From positions 1 to 9,184 of the forward strand of contig JAJZWW010000098.1 in assembly GCA_021846485.1 (NCBI GenBank): a stretch of 9,184 bases of DNA. The letters are read 5' to 3'. Shown here in pieces: positions 5,370 to 9,184 of this stretch; position 1 is the stretch's first letter, and each line of letters opens with the position of its first letter. This DNA comes from Actinomycetes bacterium. GTDB lineage: Bacteria > Actinomycetota > Acidimicrobiia > Acidimicrobiales > Palsa-688. The position numbers were made by a program, and so were the translations under genes. The notes beneath the pieces are model-generated. The model saw only the letters and a list, made by a program, of their open reading frames with translations. It was not told the origin of the DNA and did not search any database.

Positions 5370-6685
5370 CCTCGGCGGCCTTCGGCCCGCTGCCGGGAGA
5401 CCTGCCGCTCCCCGCCGGCGCCCAGCTCCCCGCCGGCGCCCGGCTCGGGGCGGCCGTCCCGATGCCGGCCGTCCCGACCACGATCGGCTCGCCGGCCACC
5501 GCCGGAGCGCCCGGCGGCTCCCCGGGGCCCCGGACCCCCGTCGGGCATCTCGGCGCGGTGGACGTGGTGCGGGTGGTCACCGCCGCAGGAGTGGTCGCGG
5601 TGCACTGCACCTCGCTCACCGCCGCCCGCTCCTCGCTCGCCGCCGGCGGGGTGCTCTCAGTGCTCCACGTGACCCGCTCGGTGTTCCTGTCCCTGTCGGC
5701 GTTCGTGCTCACCTACAGCTTCTCGAACCGACCGATCGGGCGGAGGGCCTTCTGGAGGCGTCGGTACCCGCTCGTCGTGGCGCCATACGTGGTGTGGAGC
5801 GCGATCTACGTGCTCACCGACGGCGAGCTCCACCGGGGCCCGCTGTACCTGGTGGGGCACTACGCGCTCGACCTGCTCGACGGTGGGGCCCACTTCCAGC
5901 TGTACTACCTGCTGCTGACCTTCCAGCTGTACCTGGTGTACCCGAGCCTGGTCCGCTGGCTCGTCCGCCATCCCGGCGCCCACCGGCCGCTGTTGGTCGG
6001 CGCGGTCGCCTTCCAGCTCGCGTTCACCGGGGCGATCCACTACGGGTGGGACCCGCCGGTGCTCGGGATCTGGCTGACCCACGAAGGCTCGTGGCTGCCG
6101 AGCTACACGCCCTACGTGGTGGGCGGCACGGTCGCCGCGTTGCACTTCGACGAGCTGACCCGTTGGACCCGGGCCCACGCCAAGCTCCTGCTCGCCGGCT
6201 TCGCCGCCTCGGTAGCCCTGGCGGAGGCCAGCTACGTGGCCGACATGCGCTTCCTCGGCTACTCCCCGATCCGGGCCGGGCAGGTGTTCCAGCCGGCGGT
6301 CACCCTCGAGGCGCTCACCGCCGCCCTGGCGCTCTACGCCGTCGGTCTCCGGCTGGTCGACCGGGTCGGCGACCGGGGTCTCCACCTGCTCGAACGGGGT
6401 GCCGACGCCTCCTTCGGCGTGTACCTGGCCCACCCCCTGCTCGTCGGCGGGATCCTCGACCTCGCCGCCCTCAGCGGCCTGAGCACCCTGGTCGGCCGCC
6501 TGCCTGGGGGACTGGTCGAGGCACTCGCCCTCGGCGGGCTGGTGCCGCTCGTCTACGGGGTGACGGCCCTCTCGATCGACCGTATCCGGCACACCCCGGC
6601 CAGCTTGTGGCTGACCGGTAGGCGGCCCCCGCTCGGGCGCGCCGCAGCCCCGGCCACCGCGGCCCCGAGCGCTCCCGTCGTGTGA
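5366..6685 (+). CDS. Membrane acyltransferase, acyltransferase-3 family
   Basis: This polytopic membrane O-acyltransferase belongs to the family of OatA, WecH and related enzymes, which move acyl groups onto hydroxyls of sugars, lipids or small molecules. Family marks are the first segment DVVRVVTAAGVVAVH, with Arg69 and His80 at the usual spacing, HFQLYYLLLTFQLYLVYP (176-193), and the C-terminal SFGVYLAHPLL (349-359). About ten hydrophobic segments lie between 64 and 402. The TTG start overlaps the ligase stop (TTGA). The first 60 residues are an Ala/Pro/Gly-rich extension with an 18-bp internal duplication, so a later start such as Met33 (ATG 5462) is possible. The C-terminus is a short Ala/Pro tail. 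It may transfer the acyl group made by the preceding ligase; that link rests on gene order only. Confidence 0.85.
   Translation: MTSAAFGPLPGDLPLPAGAQLPAGARLGAAVPMPAVPTTIGSPATAGAPGGSPGPRTPVGHLGAVDVVRVVTAAGVVAVHCTSLTAARSSLAAGGVLSVLHVTRSVFLSLSAFVLTYSFSNRPIGRRAFWRRRYPLVVAPYVVWSAIYVLTDGELHRGPLYLVGHYALDLLDGGAHFQLYYLLLTFQLYLVYPSLVRWLVRHPGAHRPLLVGAVAFQLAFTGAIHYGWDPPVLGIWLTHEGSWLPSYTPYVVGGTVAALHFDELTRWTRAHAKLLLAGFAASVALAEASYVADMRFLGYSPIRAGQVFQPAVTLEALTAALALYAVGLRLVDRVGDRGLHLLERGADASFGVYLAHPLLVGGILDLAALSGLSTLVGRLPGGLVEALALGGLVPLVYGVTALSIDRIRHTPASLWLTGRRPPLGRAAAPATAAPSAPVV
5407..5441 (+). repeat. 18-bp tandem duplication in the acyltransferase 5' end
   Basis: The 17-mer GCTCCCCGCCGGCGCCC occurs at 5407-5423 and again at 5425-5441, giving two copies of an 18-bp unit. 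It encodes LPAGAQ followed by LPAGAR within the low-complexity N-terminal extension. The unit is a multiple of three, so the frame is kept. It looks like recent local slippage in a poorly constrained stretch. Confidence 0.85.
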
Positions 6686-6689
6686 CCCG

Positions 6690-6704
6690 CGTCCGTCGCG
6701 GACG
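6690..6704 (+). terminator. Short perfect hairpin after the acyltransferase gene
   Basis: CGTCCG (6690-6695) and CGGACG (6699-6704) form a 6-bp stem with a TCG loop, four bases past the acyltransferase stop. No T-run follows, so it may be a weak terminator, an mRNA end stabiliser or chance in GC-rich DNA. If it terminates, the ComA-like gene would need its own promoter, which I cannot identify in the 91-base gap. An 11-bp direct repeat lies just beyond it (6713-6743). Confidence 0.35.
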
Positions 6705-6776
6705 GCGTCGGGCCGCGAGCCCCTGCAGCGCTCCGCGAGCCCCGAACAGCCCCCCAGGAAGAAAGGTGAACCGCCG

Positions 6777-7574
6777 GTGACGATGATTATGACCGATCTG
6801 CTCGAGCTCCCGGAGAGGACCGTCAGGCCCCGGTCGTCGGGGATCACGATGGTGATCGACCACGGCTCGACCCCCGCCGCCTTCGAGGACCAGCTGGGCT
6901 CGGTCGCCGAGCTGGTCGACCTCGTCAAGTTCGGGTGGGGGACCGCGCTCGTCACGCCGGGTATCGAACGCAAGGTCGACCTCGCCCACCGCCTCGGGGC
7001 CCGCTGCTACCTCGGGGGCACCCTGTTCGAGAAGTTCGTCTCCCAGGACCGCCTGGACGCCTACCTGGACTTCTGCGAGCAGCTCGGCGTGGACTTGGTC
7101 GAGGTGTCCAACGGGGTCATCCCGATGACCAACACCGCCAAGGCCGGCTACATCCGCAAGTGCGCCGAGCGCTTCCCGGTCCTGAGCGAGGTCGGCTTCA
7201 AGGACCCGGACCGGTCGTTGCGGCTCTCGTCGTCGCAGTGGGTCGACGCCATCGGCGAGGACCTAGAAGCCGGATCGGTGATGGTCATCACCGAGGCCCG
7301 CGAGAGCGGCCGCAGTGGCATCTGCCGGGCCGACGGCGCACTGCGCTACGGGCTCGTCGAGGACGTCCTCGTGAGCGGGGTGGACGCCGACCGGCTCGTG
7401 TTCGAGGCCCCGACCAAGGAGCTGCAGACCTACTTCGTGACCCGTCTCGGGGCCAACGTCAACCTCGGCAACGTGGCCCCCGAGGACGTCGTCTCCCTGG
7501 AGACGCTCCGCCTCGGGCTGCGCGGCGACACCCTCTTGCACTTCGAGGACCTGCGGCGGGACGCCGATGCGTGA
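6777..7574 (+). CDS. ComA-like protein (phosphosulfolactate synthase family)
   Basis: The archaeal enzyme ComA adds sulfite to phosphoenolpyruvate to give 2-phospho-3-sulfolactate, the first step of one coenzyme M route. Bacterial relatives include Bacillus YitD and Xanthobacter XcbB1, and the plant protein HSA32 is homologous. The 265 residues carry the family blocks: GITMVIDHGSTP (22-33), VDLVKFGWGT (47-56), GGTLFE (80-85), VEVSNG (108-113), VLSEVGFKDPD (135-145), ITEARESG (171-178), FEAP (209-212), NVNLGN (227-232) and LETLRLGLRGDT (241-252). Against archaeal ComA as I recall it, Lys is replaced by His29, another Lys by Phe141 and a Gln by Leu216, so the reaction may differ. The GTG start at 6777 has AGGAAGAAAGG (6756-6766) at a spacing of ten. 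Its stop overlaps the VOC gene by eight bases. Confidence 0.85.
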   Translation: MTMIMTDLLELPERTVRPRSSGITMVIDHGSTPAAFEDQLGSVAELVDLVKFGWGTALVTPGIERKVDLAHRLGARCYLGGTLFEKFVSQDRLDAYLDFCEQLGVDLVEVSNGVIPMTNTAKAGYIRKCAERFPVLSEVGFKDPDRSLRLSSSQWVDAIGEDLEAGSVMVITEARESGRSGICRADGALRYGLVEDVLVSGVDADRLVFEAPTKELQTYFVTRLGANVNLGNVAPEDVVSLETLRLGLRGDTLLHFEDLRRDADA

Positions 7575-7968
7575 CCCTGGGGACGTCTTCCACCTGGCGA
7601 TACCCGTCAGGGACCTCGACGAGACGGAGCGCTACTACGTCGAGGGGCTCGGCTGCCACCTGGCGCGCCGCTACGGCGACCGGATCACCCTGGACTTCTT
7701 CGGCGACCAGGTGGTCTGCCACCTCTCCGAGGGCTGGGACCGCGACGCGGGGGACCTCTACCCCCGCCACTTCGGGGTCACCTTCCGCCGGTTGGAGGAC
7801 TTCGAGGCGGTGGTGCGCCTCGCGACGACCCGCAGCCTGGCGGTCCACACCCCCTTGCACCACCGCTTCGAGGGCCTGGTCGAGGAGCACCGGAGCTTCG
7901 TGTTGCGGGACCCGTCCAACAACCTGATCGAGCTCAAGCACTACCTCGATCCCCGGATGATGTACTGA
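7567..7968 (+). CDS. VOC-family protein, extradiol-dioxygenase-like (COG3565 type)
   Basis: This small metal-dependent protein belongs to the vicinal oxygen chelate superfamily (glyoxalase I, extradiol dioxygenase, fosfomycin resistance). The 133 residues have the two-module pattern: FHLAIPVRDLDETERYYVEGLG at the start (8-29), FFGDQVVCHL (44-53), RHFGVTF (67-73) and RDPSNNLIELKHY (114-126). His9, His68 and Glu122 form a plausible 2-His-1-Glu metal site, with His52 close by. The wording matches the uncharacterised family COG3565, predicted dioxygenases, as I recall it. The ATG at 7567 overlaps the ComA-like stop as ATGCGTGA, so the two are very likely co-translated and probably functionally tied. 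The C-terminus DPRMMY is short and normal. Substrate and reaction are unknown. Confidence 0.88.
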   Translation: MRDPGDVFHLAIPVRDLDETERYYVEGLGCHLARRYGDRITLDFFGDQVVCHLSEGWDRDAGDLYPRHFGVTFRRLEDFEAVVRLATTRSLAVHTPLHHRFEGLVEEHRSFVLRDPSNNLIELKHYLDPRMMY

Positions 7969-7984
7969 CGTGGGAGCGAAGCGA

Positions 7985-8080
7985 CGGAGCCCTCGGCTCC
8001 GACGCCGAGGTGTTGGACGGCGGCAGACCGCCAGGCGGGCCTCGCCCGCCGGCGGTGGTGGGTGTGGGGCGCAGCCCCAC
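7985..8080. other. Cluster of four perfect short hairpins
   Basis: Within 96 bases lie CGGAGCC/GGCTCCG (7985-7991 and 7995-8001, loop CTC), GGCGG/CCGCC (8019-8023 and 8028-8032, loop CAGA), GGCGGGC/GCCCGCC (8034-8040 and 8044-8050, loop CTC) and GTGGGGC/GCCCCAC (8064-8070 and 8074-8080, loop GCA). Three share a 7-bp stem with a triloop, two of these with the same loop. CCGCC (8028-8032) can alternatively pair with GGCGG (8051-8055) to lengthen the third hairpin to 12 pairs with a one-base bulge. It starts 17 bases after the VOC stop and ends 36 bases before the next start. It could be a terminator, a processing site, a structured RNA or a REP-like element. Confidence 0.7.
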
Positions 8081-8115
8081 CGGGGACCCTGAGCGCGGGA
8101 GTGGGCGGCGCGGGA

Positions 8116-8688
8116 GTGGGCGTCCGCCGCCTGGTCGCTGTCCGCCACGGCCGGACCGCCTGGAACGTCGCCGGCCGCTACCAGGGCCACGCCGACCCGG
8201 ACCTCGACGACGAGGGTCGGGCTCAAGCGGAGCGTCTCGCGGCTTCCCTGAGGTGGCTGCGCGTGGACCGCCTGGTGTCCTCGGACCTGGCCCGGGCCCG
8301 CCTCACCGCCGGGCCGCTCGCCCGGGGTCTCGGGCTGCAGGTGCTCGTCGATCGGCGGCTGAGGGAGGTCGACGTCGGCGCGTGGGAGGGTCTCACGCCC
8401 GAGCAGGCGGCAGAGCTCCACCCCGCCCAGCACGCCGCCTGGTGGGCCGGCGAGGACGTGGAGCGTGGCGCGGGCGAGACGCGCGAAGCGGCGGGGAGGC
8501 GGGCGGCGGAGGCGGTCGTCGAGCACGCCACGGCGGTGCCGCCGGGAGGGACCCTGCTGGTCGTGTCGCACGGCATGGTGCTACGCGCCGCGCTGCGCCA
8601 GCTCCGGGCCGACGACCTGGCGGACCTCGACGAGGACCCGCCGCACCTGGCCAACACCGGGTGGTTGGAGGTCGGCCTGCGGGTCTGA
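8116..8688 (+). CDS. Histidine phosphatase, GpgP-like
   Basis: This is a second histidine-superfamily phosphatase. The 190 residues show RHGRT with Arg10 and nucleophile His11, the substrate loop NVAGRYQGHADPDLD (17-31), SSDLAR with Arg60, acid/base Glu84 in REVDVGAWEGLT, and His152 in VVSHGMVLRA. The overall wording recalls mycobacterial Rv2419c (GpgP, glucosyl-3-phosphoglycerate phosphatase), by memory; many family members have broad specificity. I chose GTG 8116 because it places the catalytic motif at the usual distance from the N-terminus. GTG 8101 and GTG 8062 are in frame; the last would lie inside the hairpin cluster. No start has a well-placed ribosome binding site. It follows the ComA-like/VOC pair after 147 bases and might act on their product or be independent. 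Confidence 0.87.
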   Translation: MGVRRLVAVRHGRTAWNVAGRYQGHADPDLDDEGRAQAERLAASLRWLRVDRLVSSDLARARLTAGPLARGLGLQVLVDRRLREVDVGAWEGLTPEQAAELHPAQHAAWWAGEDVERGAGETREAAGRRAAEAVVEHATAVPPGGTLLVVSHGMVLRAALRQLRADDLADLDEDPPHLANTGWLEVGLRV

Positions 8689-8706
8689 CCCGCGCCGAGT
8701 GATCGC

Positions 8707-8737
8707 GGTCCGATCGGCCCGGACCCCGGCGGCCGGG
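8707..8737 (+). terminator. Two adjacent hairpins after the second phosphatase
   Basis: GGTCCG (8707-8712) pairs with CGGACC (8720-8725) around a seven-base loop, and CCCGG (8725-8729) pairs with CCGGG (8733-8737) around CGG. They begin 18 bases past the phosphatase stop and lie just before a candidate promoter, which suits a terminator. There is no T-run, as is common in very GC-rich actinobacteria. Confidence 0.4.
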
Positions 8738-8759
8738 TCGTCGAGGAGCTCGCTCCCGG

Positions 8760-8765
8760 TAGCAT
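8760..8765 (+). promoter_or_regulatory. -10 element for a leaderless small gene
   Basis: TAGCAT fits the TANNNT -10 form and ends six bases before the GTG at 8772. That is the spacing at which transcription would start on the G of the start codon, the classic actinobacterial leaderless arrangement. No clear -35 hexamer is seen. No good ribosome binding site is present for the GTG, which agrees with a leaderless message. Confidence 0.45.
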
Positions 8766-8771
8766 CGAGGT

Positions 8772-8912
8772 GTGGTCCAGACCCTGCGGCGAGTGGCGGT
8801 GGCATTGCTGACGGCCGGTGTCGCCGCGCTGATCGTCCGCTTGCGCGGCTCAGGGGGCACTCCGCCCCGGCGGGGCGGCTGGCGGGAGCTGCCGCTCGGC
8901 GACCCGGACTGA
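8772..8912 (+). CDS. Small single-pass membrane protein, 46 residues
   Basis: This short gene starts with GTG and encodes 46 residues. A basic N-terminus (VVQTLRR, 1-7) is followed by one hydrophobic segment (VAVALLTAGVAALIV, about 8-22) and a charged, Gly/Pro-rich tail that ends GWRELPLGDPD (36-46). The Arg residues on both flanks leave the topology uncertain. Support for a real gene is the protein-like order of tail, helix and polar end, the clean stop, and the -10 element at leaderless distance. I do not recognise a named family. It lies between the second phosphatase and the oxidoreductase on the same strand. Possible roles are a membrane anchor or a small regulator of a neighbour; there is no direct evidence for either. 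Confidence 0.55.
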   Translation: MVQTLRRVAVALLTAGVAALIVRLRGSGGTPPRRGGWRELPLGDPD

Positions 8913-8971
8913 TCCCCGGGGCCGTAGGCGCCGGCGTGGGCGCGAAAGGGCTGTGGCGGCCGGCCGGGTGG

Positions 8972-8983
8972 GGGACGCGTCCC
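8972..8983. promoter_or_regulatory. 12-bp perfect palindrome before the oxidoreductase
   Basis: GGGACGCGTCCC is an exact 12-bp palindrome that ends 16 bases before the GTG at 9000 and one base before an alternative GTG at 8985. Position and symmetry suit a dimeric repressor operator. Palindromes of this size occur by chance in GC-rich DNA, so the call is weak. Confidence 0.25.
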
Positions 8984-8999
8984 TGTGGGGGTCGTTGAG

Positions 9000-9184
9000 G
9001 TGCGCGCCGCGCTGGTCGGTCTGGGGGCGGTGGGCATCCGCGCCGCCCGGTACCTGCTCTCCGACCCGGCCCTCGAGTCGCTGCTCGTCCTGGCCCGGGA
9101 TCCCCGCGCGGTCGAACGCACCGAGGGCTTCGACGAGCGGGTGTCGCTGCGGCTGGGGCGCCACCCCCGGATCCCGGAGGGCAC
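9000..9184 (+). CDS. Rossmann-fold NAD(P)-binding oxidoreductase, N-terminal part
   Basis: The first 61 codons of a gene that runs off the right end. Residues 5-16 (LVGLGAVGIRAA) hold the glycine-rich dinucleotide loop GxGxxG at the end of the first beta strand. The LLVLARDP segment (residues 29-36) fits the second strand, as in saccharopine-dehydrogenase-like and Gfo/Idh-like NAD(P)-binding domains. The start is GTG 9000 with GGGGG eight bases upstream; GTG 8985, in frame five codons earlier, with GGGGGA at a similar distance, is an equal alternative. The catalytic domain is outside the window, so substrate and family cannot be fixed. Gene order places it downstream of the small membrane protein on the same strand. 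Confidence 0.75.
   Translation, partial: MRAALVGLGAVGIRAARYLLSDPALESLLVLARDPRAVERTEGFDERVSLRLGRHPRIPEG

Noticed and set aside
5657..6973. Long minus-strand open frame across the acyltransferase and the ComA-like start
   Set aside because: It is antisense to two recognised genes and spans their junction; the composition is that of a GC shadow.
7459..8571. Long minus-strand open frame across the VOC and second phosphatase genes
   Set aside because: Same pattern: antisense, low complexity, and it reads through the hairpin array.

Overview
The window is very GC-rich DNA with frequent GTG and TTG starts, short or overlapping gene junctions and proteins that most resemble actinobacterial families. 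A high-GC actinobacterium, possibly of the Acidimicrobiia or a related lineage, is the best guess; the class assignment is inference and rests on no rRNA or marker gene. I see no transposase, integrase, phage gene, CRISPR array, tRNA or rRNA.

Layout. Bases 1-203 are non-coding: a G-tract cluster, five copies of a 7-bp tandem repeat and a candidate promoter. They lead into ctaB (204-1112, +), heme o synthase for the terminal oxidase. Converging on it from the right is a two-gene minus-strand ABC exporter operon (ATPase 2057-2983, permease 1260-2060, joined by a GTGA overlap). The convergent gap holds a long inverted repeat that reads as a terminator for the minus strand. Diverging from the exporter is a histidine-family phosphatase (3051-3638, +) resembling mycobacterial Gpm2.

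The centre is a plus-strand cluster. It runs from an acyl-CoA/oxalate-CoA-ligase-like adenylating enzyme (3831-5369), through an overlapping acyltransferase-3 membrane protein (5366-6685), to a ComA-like (phosphosulfolactate synthase family) protein (6777-7574) and an overlapping VOC/extradiol-dioxygenase-like protein (7567-7968). A second histidine phosphatase, resembling GpgP (8116-8688), follows after a striking run of short perfect hairpins. Next come a 46-residue single-pass membrane protein (8772-8912), apparently leaderless, and the first 61 codons of a Rossmann-fold oxidoreductase that leaves the window (from 9000).

How the genes may work together. ctaB is respiratory housekeeping, and the exporter next to it is of unknown substrate. 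The central cluster is the candidate for new biology. A ComA-family enzyme would join sulfite to phosphoenolpyruvate, but this copy departs from the archaeal enzyme at several conserved positions. It sits with a small-acid-activating ligase, a membrane O-acyltransferase, a metal-dependent VOC protein and two flanking phosphatases. One reading is formation, dephosphorylation, activation and membrane acyl transfer of a sulfolactate-like small acid. That reading is inference; each enzyme family is seen, the pathway is not.
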